Source of the DNA: a virus | IMG/VR virus record: IMGVR_UViG_3300025159_000421 | Location: 1 to 20,441 of that record | Length of the DNA: 20,441 nucleotides | Strand: one strand, 5' to 3' | Shown: piece after piece, positions 7,924 through 13,123 of the stretch | How the letters are laid out: each line of letters starts with the position of its first letter | Position numbering within the stretch: position 1 is the stretch's first letter | Translations under genes and position numbers: made by a program | Notes under the pieces: generated by a model | Told to the model about the DNA's origin: nothing | Seen by the model: only the letters and a program-made list of their open reading frames with translations | Database searches by the model: none

Positions 7924-8192
7924 TTAGCTACCTTAGCTCCTGCATATACAGCTACAAAGGTTCCAGTAATTGAAATAATAATTTCTTTCCAGTGTGTCCT
8001 GAACTTTTCCTGTAGCTGAAACCACTCCTTAACAAGGTCTGATTTCTTATCAGGAGGGAGGTTAGACCTAAGAATTTCCTTAACAACTGGATCCTCAAGT
8101 ATAATCTTTCCACCTTGAGGGCCTGTAACTTTAACCTGACGGCCTCCACAACTGACGCTAATCGCTAAGATTACTATCAGTGCTAGTTTCAA
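7920..8192 (-). CDS. Small lipoprotein with C-terminal membrane helix, possible unimolecular spanin
   Basis: 90 residues. An N-terminal hydrophobic stretch (LALIVILAISVSC) ends at Cys15 followed by GG, resembling a lipobox, although Ser at -3 is atypical. Residues 35-68 are charged and helical. Residues 70-87 (EIIISITGTFVAVYAGAK) form a membrane span. Lipid anchor at the N-terminus and membrane helix at the C-terminus is the architecture of u-spanins such as T1 gp11, which fuse inner and outer membranes during lysis. The periplasmic part (about 53 residues) is short for that role. The gene follows an SLT-type muramidase, consistent with a lysis cassette. The start is TTG, because an in-frame stop lies three codons upstream. 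Confidence 0.7.
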   Translation of the reverse strand: MKLALIVILAISVSCGGRQVKVTGPQGGKIILEDPVVKEILRSNLPPDKKSDLVKEWFQLQEKFRTHWKEIIISITGTFVAVYAGAKVAK

Positions 8193-8550
8193 ACTGTTTC
8201 ATCCAATCTTTTACTTTTGCTAAGTAGACTGACCTGTCCTTTGGATCACAGAAGTGAATAGTAGCTTTTTCAATACTCTTCCATCGTTTAAGAAGTAACT
8301 TTAGAAAGGCTACTCCACAAGCTACATCAACAAGATCGTCGTCAATAGCTTGCATTGATAATAGCAAGTCTTTCATAGCAATAGATGACATCTGAAAGAC
8401 TCCTAGGCAATTTGTAGGTGACTTTTGTCTTAGGCCAAGTGAACTCTCAACCATTGCAATTGAGTTGGCCCAGGCAGGATCTATGCCAAAGATTTTAGCA
8501 AAGATTTCAATCTTCGCCTTTGTCTCCGATTGTTTTCTGTTCAGCTTCAA
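8158..8550 (-). CDS. SLT-type lytic transglycosylase / endolysin
   Basis: 130 residues with a compact lysozyme-like core. IAMVESSLGL (31-40) places the catalytic Glu at residue 35 in the ES context of the Slt family. NCLGVFQMSSIAMKDL (47-62) matches the GxxQ block, and DVACGVAFLKLLLKRW matches the later helix. It cleaves the glycan strand of peptidoglycan. It has no signal peptide, so it needs a holin, or it is a virion-associated lysin. The neighbouring lipoprotein favours host lysis. The frame opens with TTG at 8550 inside the end of the small-terminase gene. No convincing ribosome site is seen and the true start may lie some codons downstream. Confidence 0.78.
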   Translation of the reverse strand: MKLNRKQSETKAKIEIFAKIFGIDPAWANSIAMVESSLGLRQKSPTNCLGVFQMSSIAMKDLLLSMQAIDDDLVDVACGVAFLKLLLKRWKSIEKATIHFCDPKDRSVYLAKVKDWMKQFETSTDSNLSD

Positions 8551-9082
8551 CTTCTATCACCATACCAGCCTCTTTGGCTGCTAGAATACCCCTTCTCTTG
8601 AACTCAGTCAGTTCTTCAGCTGTTAGACTTAAGGAAGTAGCCTGTGAATAGATCTTGGTAGGCACACGTAGGCCAGAGAGCTCAAGTAGGACTGTGTCAG
8701 CTACCTTCATCTTGTCCCTCAAGCCTATTTCCCCAGACTCGTCATCAAAAATCTCATGATATGTAGCTAATGCTTTATCAGTGAGGACTCTGACTTTCTC
8801 AACAACTTTCTTAGTCTCCTCATCACGTTCCTGTCTTATCTCAGATAACTTGTATTCCCCAAGATGACTATTTAACGTGTTAGAGACAGTCTGAGGATGG
8901 ATGTTAAGGATCTCAGCAATCTCTGTCTGCTTAAATCCCTTAGCAGCTAAATTAACAATCTCATGATGGCGCTGCCAGAGCTGCTTAATGTTGTGAGCCT
9001 TCCTCTCAGTAGCTGGAACCCTACGTCTGTCCTCTTCTCTATATTCAAACCCATAAAGTCCGTTTCTCTCACTCACTTCCAT
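8507..9082 (-). CDS. terS: Terminase small subunit-like helix-turn-helix protein
   Basis: 191 residues. Residues 30-78 hold a helix-turn-helix (IVNLAAKGFKQTEIAEIL, then NIHPQTVSNTLNSHLGEY). A long charged helical region follows (SEIRQERDEETKKVVEKVRVL), then an acidic tail. This layout, an N-terminal DNA-binding domain plus a helical oligomerisation region, is typical of small terminase subunits and fits its place as first gene of the late block. It lies about 3 kb from terL. The possible starts are GTG 9085 and ATG 9082 in frame behind AGAGG. The ATG is chosen. A transcription regulator is the main alternative. Confidence 0.72.
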   Translation of the reverse strand: MEVSERNGLYGFEYREEDRRRVPATERKAHNIKQLWQRHHEIVNLAAKGFKQTEIAEILNIHPQTVSNTLNSHLGEYKLSEIRQERDEETKKVVEKVRVLTDKALATYHEIFDDESGEIGLRDKMKVADTVLLELSGLRVPTKIYSQATSLSLTAEELTEFKRRGILAAKEAGMVIEVEAEQKTIGDKGED

Positions 9083-9102
9083 CACATTATACCTCTAAAT
9101 AT

Positions 9103-9131
9103 ACCATACCACACTTCCATAATAAATGCAA
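9103..9131 (-). promoter_or_regulatory. Predicted leftward late-operon promoter
   Basis: Reading the minus strand: TTGCAT (9131-9126), 17 bases, then TATGGT (9108-9103), with TGG directly before the -10 (extended -10). The inferred start near 9096 leaves a leader of about 14 bases holding the AGAGG site of the small-terminase gene. An operator copy is centred about 71 bases upstream. Confidence 0.5.
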
Positions 9132-9154
9132 GGTAACTTTATGTACAATTTGAA

Positions 9155-9179
9155 AGTACGATCAATTTTGGTTCGATCT
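9155..9179. promoter_or_regulatory. 25-base operator-like palindrome, copy 3 (divergent region)
   Basis: On the minus strand: AGATCGAAC, CAAAATT, GATCGTACT. It lies upstream of the leftward late promoter. The remaining non-coding bases 9180-9377 hold no convincing gene. Confidence 0.65.
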
Positions 9180-9377
9180 ATTACTAAACCTTTAGTTGCA
9201 TCTCCTCAACTACTCTCTCACAAACCACTCAATTGTCCGTACCAAGATCAATCCATTTCAATTCGTTGACCACAATCCTACGAGCATTGTACATTTTAGT
9301 TTGATTGGAAGAAGTGTGGGAGAGCTAACCCCGCGCCGTACGTCATACGTCTCCCCCATGCCCTCGAAACAAATCCC

Positions 9378-9406
9378 TTGACAAACAACGTGGGAGGGGT
9401 TATGAT
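9378..9406 (+). promoter_or_regulatory. Strong consensus rightward promoter P1
   Basis: TTGACA (9378-9383), 17 bases, TATGAT (9401-9406). It points to the 9502 gene and lies outside the inverted repeats that flank it. A second, weaker TTGACA at 9441 with TCAAAT 16 bases later is possible. No operator copy is attached. Confidence 0.7.
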
Positions 9407-9414
9407 GGTGACAA

Positions 9415-9432
9415 TCGCGGGTGAAACCGCGA
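9415..9432 (+). other. GC-rich hairpin in the leader of the 9502 gene
   Basis: TCGCGG and CCGCGA pair perfectly around the loop GTGAAA. It would lie at the 5' end of the P1 transcript, where it may protect the message from decay. It is not followed by a T tract, so it is not a terminator. Confidence 0.5.
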
Positions 9433-9458
9433 GACGATCATTGACAATTAGGGTTCGA

Positions 9459-9486
9459 CCATTCAAATCTCGAGCGGATTTGTGGC
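9459..9486. repeat. Left inverted repeat flanking the 9502 gene
   Basis: CCATTCAAATCTCGAGCGG followed by ATTTGTGGC. Its reverse complement recurs at 9892-9918 with two mismatches in the first 19 positions and one gap plus one mismatch in the rest. This copy is itself a dyad: CAAATC and GATTTG around the 7-base centre TCGAGCG. Confidence 0.75.
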
Positions 9487-9501
9487 ATGAAAGGATTTGT
9501 C

Positions 9502-9882
9502 ATGACCATAAACCTTAACGAGAAATTGACGGGAATCGTCCGAACAATATCCGCATCCGTTAGGTTGGATACGGATATGCCGAAAACCCAGGCAAAATCA
9601 ATATTTCTCGATATTGATTTCTCCGAATGCACACTTGGAGATATTTTGGACTTCGCGTGTGCGGACCGGAGAATTGCATGGGCGAACGGTGGAAATGGCC
9701 GGAAGGCATACCCATCGTTGAAAATCGGCCAACATGTAAAGGTGTTGGCCAAATCGGCAGGTGCGAAAACCGTTGACATTTTTGCATATGTCAACGAGCA
9801 GGCACGTGCGGCCGGTATCACGCCAAAAGAGTGGCTTGATGCCGAGGCCAAAAGGCGCGGTTTGGAACCGCTGGGGAAATAA
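9502..9882 (+). CDS. Small phage protein of unknown function, flanked by inverted repeats
   Basis: 126 residues from the ATG at 9502, chosen because AAAGGA lies seven bases upstream. The ATG at 9487 has no ribosome site. The sequence reads as short strands (SIFLDIDFSE), a helix (LGDILDFACADRRIAWAN), a strand region with HVKVLAKSAGAKTVD, then a C-terminal helix pair (FAYVNEQARAAGITPKEWLDAEAKRRG). I do not recognise it confidently. It shares size and a VD-x3-AY pattern near the C-terminus with the 13468 gene, so the two may be distant relatives. It is driven by the near-perfect promoter P1. Its base composition is somewhat more GC-rich than the neighbouring genes. Confidence 0.8.
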   Translation: MTINLNEKLTGIVRTISASVRLDTDMPKTQAKSIFLDIDFSECTLGDILDFACADRRIAWANGGNGRKAYPSLKIGQHVKVLAKSAGAKTVDIFAYVNEQARAAGITPKEWLDAEAKRRGLEPLGK

Positions 9883-9891
9883 CAACTTTCC

Positions 9892-9918
9892 GCCACGAAC
9901 CGCTCGAGTTTTGGATGG
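9892..9918. repeat. Right inverted repeat flanking the 9502 gene
   Basis: GCCACGAA followed by CCGCTCGAGTTTTGGATGG, the reverse complement of the left copy. The central CCGCTCGAG block is identical in both copies, while the arms differ slightly. The two copies bound a 460-base segment. Confidence 0.75.
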
Positions 9919-9938
9919 TTAAGCCAATTGGAGGTGTT

Positions 9939-10133
9939 ATGAGATCAATTGGGAAGGTAATATGCACAAAGGAGTATCCAAAACTCCTACGTGGTAGAGG
10001 TAATAGGATAGTCCTACACCTATCAGATATCCGAGACTGGGATAGGGGTATATGGAATATCGGCTTGTATGAGGTATTCAAAGGGCCAGATAGGCCAGGA
10101 ACTACGCCACCCACCGCACCACCCACTGCATAA
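9939..10133 (+). CDS. Small hypothetical protein
   Basis: 64 residues starting at an ATG just after a full GGAGGTG ribosome site. An in-frame ATG at 9915 is possible but lies in the inverted repeat and lacks a site. The protein is basic at the start (GKVICTKEYPKLLRGRGNRI). It has a middle LHLSDIRDWDRGIWNIGLYEVF and ends with a Pro/Thr-rich tail (GTTPPTAPPTA). I do not recognise the family. It is followed at once by a hairpin terminator. Confidence 0.65.
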   Translation: MRSIGKVICTKEYPKLLRGRGNRIVLHLSDIRDWDRGIWNIGLYEVFKGPDRPGTTPPTAPPTA

Positions 10134-10143
10134 CAACTGCTGA

Positions 10144-10180
10144 AGGGTAGATAGTTCACAGCTGTCTACCCTCCTTCCTT
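10144..10180 (+). terminator. Hairpin terminator after the 9939 gene
   Basis: AGGGTAGATAG and CTGTCTACCCT form an 11-pair stem (one G-U) with a 7-base loop, followed by a pyrimidine-rich CCTTCCTTT. The T tract is interrupted, so it may be leaky. It closes the first rightward unit. Confidence 0.7.
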
Positions 10181-10197
10181 TAGTTATGTAGTTCCAT

Positions 10198-10222
10198 AGT
10201 TCGATTTATTTTGGATTGAACT
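10198..10222. promoter_or_regulatory. 25-base operator-like palindrome, copy 4
   Basis: Plus strand: AGTTCGATT, TATTTTG, GATTGAACT. It overlaps the -35 element of a weak candidate promoter (TTGGAT 10211-10216, 17 bases, TATATA 10234-10239), so binding here would be expected to repress that promoter. Confidence 0.7.
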
Positions 10223-10312
10223 TTTGCTTCTATTATATAGATAGTGTGAGTTGTTCGTAGTGTTGTGAGTTGTTAGTGAGTAGTTATATTGTGTGTCTAT
10301 AATAATTGTACA

Positions 10313-10342
10313 TTGACATATTAACGACACTCATGTTAATAT
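10313..10342 (+). promoter_or_regulatory. Rightward promoter P2
   Basis: TTGACA (10313-10318), 18 bases, TAATAT (10337-10342) with TGT before the -10. No clear gene starts directly after it. It may transcribe through the repeat region towards 10607 or make a primer or small RNA. Confidence 0.55.
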
Positions 10343-10350
10343 CGTTAATA
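10319..10350. repeat. 9-base perfect inverted repeat over promoter P2
   Basis: TATTAACGA (10319-10327) and TCGTTAATA (10342-10350) with 14 bases between. It spans the spacer and the end of the -10 of P2, as an operator would. Its sequence is unrelated to the 25-base family, so a second regulator or an initiator could be involved. Confidence 0.55.
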
Positions 10351-10499
10351 ACGAAAATGTGTGAGTGCCATTATGTATTATTATATATATATATCTATAT
10401 ATAGGAGAGTAGTGTGTGGTGTGTGTTGGGTGGTGGGATAAGGCACTAACACATTATGGTTAATGTTGGTTATTTGGTATGGATCAATCTGTCATTAAT

Positions 10500-10524
10500 A
10501 GATCGAACCATTTTGGATTGAACT
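10500..10524. promoter_or_regulatory. 25-base operator-like palindrome, copy 5
   Basis: Plus strand: AGATCGAAC, CATTTTG, GATTGAACT. Its end is 17 bases before the -35 of P3, exactly as copy 6 is placed before P4. Confidence 0.75.
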
Positions 10525-10541
10525 GGTAATTTGTGAAGTGC

Positions 10542-10571
10542 TTGACAACTGGGTGTAAGTTGTGTTATGAT
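10542..10571 (+). promoter_or_regulatory. Rightward promoter P3
   Basis: TTGACA (10542-10547), 18 bases, TATGAT (10566-10571) with TGT directly before the -10. The predicted start is about 10578, next to an ATG at 10579 that opens a 23-codon frame without a ribosome site. The operator is centred near -66. Confidence 0.75.
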
Positions 10572-10606
10572 GGACAACATGAGCGAATTGAACAATGGAG
10601 GGAACA

Positions 10607-10876
10607 ATGAACTGCGATCACGAATTAAAACCCATCAGAATCGGACCTAAGGGAAAGTTTATTTCAAGTACTAGCAGCCCCGCTGGGCAAGGAGGAGAGA
10701 CAATGGAAAAGAAGACTATGACACCAATCGTGGTGCTAAGAACCTTCTTCGGCCAGAAGGAAGGCCAGACACTGAAGGGATTTATGGAGGAGATAAAGGA
10801 GCTGAGTGAACAGGAGAAGCTCCACCTGGCCAAACTCGCAGCTGAGGAGCTTGGTGTTGAGTTGGAAGTGAAGTAG
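10607..10876 (+). CDS. Conserved small phage protein (VLRxFFGQKxGQTL family)
   Basis: 89 residues from ATG 10607 (GGAGGG five bases upstream). A second strong in-frame start lies at ATG 10703, behind GGAGGAG. The part after 10703 (TPIVVLRTFFGQKEGQTL, then GFMEEIKELSEQEK and HLAKLAAEELGVELE) matches a small protein common among phages of unrelated hosts. The first 32 residues (MNCDHELKPIRIGPKG) look like an extension. The short form may be the main product, or both may be made. Function is unknown. It is the first real gene after P3. Confidence 0.8.
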   Translation: MNCDHELKPIRIGPKGKFISSTSSPAGQGGETMEKKTMTPIVVLRTFFGQKEGQTLKGFMEEIKELSEQEKLHLAKLAAEELGVELEVK

Positions 10877-10888
10877 AGGGAGGAGAAG

Positions 10889-11047
10889 ATGATTAGGTCA
10901 GAATATCACTGTCTGGGATGTACTACCAAAGTAACTTTGATCTGGAGCAATTACATAGTAGATGGAGTAGAAATAGCTGATGCTCCAGTTATCGTGTGTC
11001 AGTTGTGTGGTGACTACTTGTTACCAACAACTACACAGGAAAACTAA
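10889..11047 (+). CDS. Small zinc-ribbon-like protein
   Basis: 52 residues with GGGAGGAG just upstream of the ATG. Two Cys pairs, CLGC (8-11) and CQLC (37-40), are spaced as in a small zinc ribbon, with hydrophobic strands between them (VTLIWSNYIV, APVIV). The specific role is unknown. It lies between P3-driven genes in the same orientation. Confidence 0.7.
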   Translation: MIRSEYHCLGCTTKVTLIWSNYIVDGVEIADAPVIVCQLCGDYLLPTTTQEN

Positions 11048-11060
11048 CGATTCCTACTTC

Positions 11061-11089
11061 GGCTCCATCATTGAGAAATGGTGGAGTCC
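11061..11089 (+). other. Intergenic RNA hairpin with GAGA tetraloop
   Basis: GGCTCCATCATT and AATGGTGGAGTCC form a 12-pair stem (one bulged T, one G-U) closed by GAGA, a GNRA-type loop. No T tract follows. It probably acts as a message-processing or stabilising element between the 10889 and 11125 genes. Confidence 0.5.
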
Positions 11090-11124
11090 TGGGAGGGATT
11101 GAAACTAACAATTAAGGAGATAAA

Positions 11125-11310
11125 ATGACTAAGGGAGAATTAATCAAAGCATTACGGAGGAATAAACTCCCTAATAGCACAGAAGTGCTTATCAGTGTCA
11201 AGAAGTATAACGATGGTGAGGCTACATGGGATGAGATAGCTTACGTTGATGATGCTCCAAATTGCGGAGAACCAATTTTGATATATCTAGGAAGAACAGT
11301 AATGCAATGA
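11125..11310 (+). CDS. Small hypothetical phage protein
   Basis: 61 residues after AAGGAG. It begins MTKGELIKALRRNKLPNSTEVLISV and ends PILIYLGRTVMQ. This helix-PxxTEV-strand layout recurs in many short phage proteins, where ELIEAL is followed by PDDTEV and a beta strand. No function is known. The stop overlaps the start of the next gene (ATGA). Confidence 0.75.
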   Translation: MTKGELIKALRRNKLPNSTEVLISVKKYNDGEATWDEIAYVDDAPNCGEPILIYLGRTVMQ

Positions 11311-11747
11311 GTGACTACGACAAAGAGGGGAATCGAAAGATTCCCTATGTTGAAAACAGTACACGTGGTAAGAGCTTAATCCAGCCACTAAAGCACAAGG
11401 ATGATGTTCTTGTGCAGGTATGGATTGATAGCAGACTCTTAGCCACTCTAACCAACTGGCTCGAGACCAGCGGTGAGTATCCACGTTTCTTGAGCGAAGT
11501 GGTTAGACGGCCACTCGAGATGCTGCTTGATTACCTAATTCAGGACAAAAGAGTGACAATGAGTGAGGATACAGCAGTAGCTCGAGAGATGCTTTCTAAG
11601 AGGTTCAAGGTGAAGCTCAACAAGGGAGATAGAGGACGCAAGAACGTCCTTCACAACACTTTGTTGAGCGAGAAGAGCAAACAGGAGCTAGATCTCGAAG
11701 AGGTTCTGGCTAAATATAAGGAGATTGAAAATGAAGATAAAGATTGA
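11307..11747 (+). CDS. Ribbon-helix-helix-like DNA-binding protein (predicted)
   Basis: 146 residues from the ATG that overlaps the upstream stop. Residues 33-75 read as a beta strand (DVLVQVWIDS) followed by two helices (LLATLTNWLETSG, then YPRFLSEVVRRPLEMLL). This resembles the ribbon-helix-helix fold of Arc/MetJ-type proteins. The C-terminal half is charged, with a basic stretch (RFKVKLNKGDRGRKN) and an acidic helical tail. DNA binding is inferred from the fold resemblance. Its closeness to an operator copy seven bases after the stop makes it one candidate regulator, though RHH proteins usually bind shorter tandem sites. Confidence 0.7.
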   Translation: MSDYDKEGNRKIPYVENSTRGKSLIQPLKHKDDVLVQVWIDSRLLATLTNWLETSGEYPRFLSEVVRRPLEMLLDYLIQDKRVTMSEDTAVAREMLSKRFKVKLNKGDRGRKNVLHNTLLSEKSKQELDLEEVLAKYKEIENEDKD

Positions 11748-11753
11748 GTTGAT

Positions 11754-11778
11754 AGTTCGATCGAAAATGGTTCGAACT
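11754..11778. promoter_or_regulatory. 25-base operator-like palindrome, copy 6
   Basis: Plus strand: AGTTCGATC, GAAAATG, GTTCGAACT. It is the most symmetrical copy and ends 17 bases before the -35 of P4. Confidence 0.8.
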
Positions 11779-11795
11779 GATAATTCACAAAGTTC

Positions 11796-11825
11796 TTGAC
11801 ATCCAACGTACAGTTGTGATACAAT
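11796..11825 (+). promoter_or_regulatory. Rightward promoter P4
   Basis: TTGACA (11796-11801), 18 bases, TACAAT (11820-11825) with TGA before the -10. The predicted start coincides with the ATG of the next gene at 11832. Much of the 72-base operator-promoter unit is shared with P3. Confidence 0.75.
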
Positions 11826-11831
11826 GAGTCC

Positions 11832-12038
11832 ATGATGAAAAAAAGAGAGTGTTTAAACCCAAGGTGCAAGGATGGAGTTTACGCCAGAGGCTTGTGTAAC
11901 TCCTGTTATCAAGTTGCAATTAGAATAGTCTCAGCTGGTTTAACCAACTGGGAATCACTCGAGAAAAAAGGAAAGTCTCTACCTTTAGGAGTTTCCAGGA
12001 AGGTTAGTGAAAAGAGAGGATGGTTCACTGAAGAATAA
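11832..12038 (+). CDS. Small zinc-finger protein, probably translated without a leader
   Basis: 68 residues. The N-terminus has ECLNPRC (Cys 7 and 12) and GLCNSCY (Cys 22 and 25), a treble-clef or zinc-finger-like four-Cys site. Such motifs with CxxxxC, GxYARGLCxxCY are frequent in small phage DNA-associated proteins. The rest is basic. The ATG lies six bases after the P4 -10, so the message would start at or next to the initiation codon. There is no room for a ribosome site, and a leaderless message is inferred. Confidence 0.75.
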   Translation: MMKKRECLNPRCKDGVYARGLCNSCYQVAIRIVSAGLTNWESLEKKGKSLPLGVSRKVSEKRGWFTEE

Positions 12039-12074
12039 GTCCATGATAAAAAGCCGAATCAAATCGGAGGAACT

Positions 12075-12263
12075 ATGAAAACAAGTAAAAAGAAGCTGAC
12101 AGAGTTGAAAGCCTATCTAACTGAACAATATGAGACCGGAGATTCAGGGTGGTTGGAGGGCTGGATATGTGGTTACTCAGATCTAGATCACACAAAGGAT
12201 AAAGGTCTCAGGGATACACTGTTCAATCATCTTTCTGAACTGAGAAAGGGAAAAACTAAATGA
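12075..12263 (+). CDS. Small hypothetical protein
   Basis: 62 residues after CGGAGG. It has a basic start (KTSKKKLTELKAYL), a GWLEGWICGYSD middle and a basic end (LSELRKGKTK). It is mostly helical. No family is recognised. The stop overlaps the next start (ATGA). Confidence 0.65.
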   Translation: MKTSKKKLTELKAYLTEQYETGDSGWLEGWICGYSDLDHTKDKGLRDTLFNHLSELRKGKTK

Positions 12264-12586
12264 ATGAGATAGAATATCTCCGAGACCAGCGCAAGCTGGT
12301 ATGGAAACGAGTTAGAAGCTCTCACATGCTGTACGTAAGAGCCAAGCGTCTCTACGAATGCCTGAAGAAACGCTGGGAAGAAGATGAAAAAGCATATGAG
12401 GATATTGATCATCAGTTAGCCATCTTGGATGGCCGACTGCAGAAGCTTGAAGCTGCTAAGCATACTCCCAAGCTAAAAAGGCTATCAAACTCCCAGATCA
12501 AAGAGCTCCTGGTGATGTTAGGGGCTGAGGCTGATGAGTTAGATGAGATTATCGAGGACGAGCCTGAGGAGGGGAGTGATGACTGA
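12260..12586 (+). CDS. Coiled-coil hypothetical protein
   Basis: 108 residues. Residues 5-70 are a highly charged helix with heptad-like spacing (EEDEKAYEDIDHQLAIL, then DGRLQKLEAA), consistent with a coiled coil. The last 25 residues are strongly acidic (DELDEIIEDEPEEGSDD). No catalytic motif is visible. It is translationally coupled to both neighbours. Confidence 0.68.
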   Translation: MNEIEYLRDQRKLVWKRVRSSHMLYVRAKRLYECLKKRWEEDEKAYEDIDHQLAILDGRLQKLEAAKHTPKLKRLSNSQIKELLVMLGAEADELDEIIEDEPEEGSDD

Positions 12587-12749
12587 GCGTGAGAAGAAGA
12601 TAAGAGCAGCTAAGGATATATTAGTTGGAGCAAGACTTTACTTGTTAGGTCGCTCATTCATCGGGTGGTTAGAAGCAATGACGATTCTGGAAGATAGAAT
12701 TGAGAGACTGGACACTGAATTAGACTGCATAAGCCTGGAGGAAAGATGA
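12579..12749 (+). CDS. Small helical hypothetical protein
   Basis: 56 residues from the ATG at 12579, behind GAGGGGAG. It overlaps the previous gene by eight bases. It is helical (EKKIRAAKDILVGARLYLL, then ILEDRIERLDTELD), with alternating basic and acidic faces. It resembles its neighbours in being a short charged helix. Function is unknown. Confidence 0.6.
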   Translation: MTEREKKIRAAKDILVGARLYLLGRSFIGWLEAMTILEDRIERLDTELDCISLEER

Positions 12750-12916
12750 ACAAAACTCAGCGTATTAGGAAGCAGTTAAATTCAATCAACAGGGCTCTCA
12801 GAAGCTCGAGGATCGATCATGACTACACAAAGCTCCAGGAACGAAAGGAGATGTTAACTGAGAGGCTAGAAGGGATAAAAAATCACTTCCATTCAAGGAG
12901 GGAAAATGACAGTTAA
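12746..12916 (+). CDS. Small basic helical protein
   Basis: 56 residues. The ATG overlaps the previous stop (ATGA). The sequence MNKTQRIRKQLNSINRALRS followed by KLQERKEMLTERLEGI looks like a two-helix coiled-coil hairpin. It ends 11 bases into the next gene. Support comes from the coupling and its composition. No family is recognised. Confidence 0.55.
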   Translation: MNKTQRIRKQLNSINRALRSSRIDHDYTKLQERKEMLTERLEGIKNHFHSRRENDS

Positions 12917-13121
12917 GAAATGGGAAGGTACTTGGCCAGCATCCTGCGACGGATGCGAAGAGCGCCTGGTGGATATGAAGTACTTTTGCGACGCAAAAGA
13001 TAATAAAGGTCGCTGGGGCCTGTTCTGCCCAAATTGTCACTTCATTCTCTGCGCTGGCAGACTTGGACCTGGATATGGGCAGAAGTATGACTCAAAATCA
13101 CTTGAAAAGATTGGAGGTTAG
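12906..13121 (+). CDS. Conserved phage zinc-finger protein
   Basis: 71 residues after AAGGAGGG. It has CDGC (14-17), then FCDAKDNKGRWGLFCPNCHF and a GRLGPGYGQKY ending. The order of Cys pair, FxDAKxxxGxW, C-x2-C and LGxGxGQ-Y matches a small protein seen in many actinobacterial and other phages. It probably binds one zinc. The biological role is not established. It sits inside the operon downstream of P4. Confidence 0.78.
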   Translation: MTVKKWEGTWPASCDGCEERLVDMKYFCDAKDNKGRWGLFCPNCHFILCAGRLGPGYGQKYDSKSLEKIGG

Positions 13122-13123
13122 CC

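Larger units (their letters stand above)
10186..10541. other. AT-rich non-coding region with repeats; possible origin or control region
   Basis: About 400 bases without a supported gene. It holds two operator copies (10198, 10500), an 11-base direct repeat TGTGAGTTGTT at 10245-10255 and 10264-10274, and a 9-base inverted repeat at 10319-10350. It also has an alternating TA tract near 10380-10402 and a G/T-rich stretch (about 10411-10440) with GGG, GG, GGG and GG runs. Clustered repeats beside an easily melted TA tract are common in phage origins and switch regions. No known initiator-binding box was recognised. Confidence 0.45.

Noticed and set aside
9299-9307. Isolated half-site AGTTTGATT in the divergent region
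   Set aside because: No partner half lies at the right distance on either side.
9446-9470. GGGTTCGACC considered as the T arm of a tRNA
   Set aside because: No acceptor stem, anticodon arm or 5-pair T stem can be drawn around it. No tRNA was found in the window.
9438-9896. Long minus-strand frames opposite the 9502 gene
   Set aside because: They cover both inverted repeats, lack ribosome sites, and face a plus-strand gene with a consensus promoter and ribosome site.
10357-10443. 28-codon frame starting at 10357 downstream of P2
   Set aside because: It runs through the TA tract and G-rich repeat, has no ribosome site and has an implausible composition.
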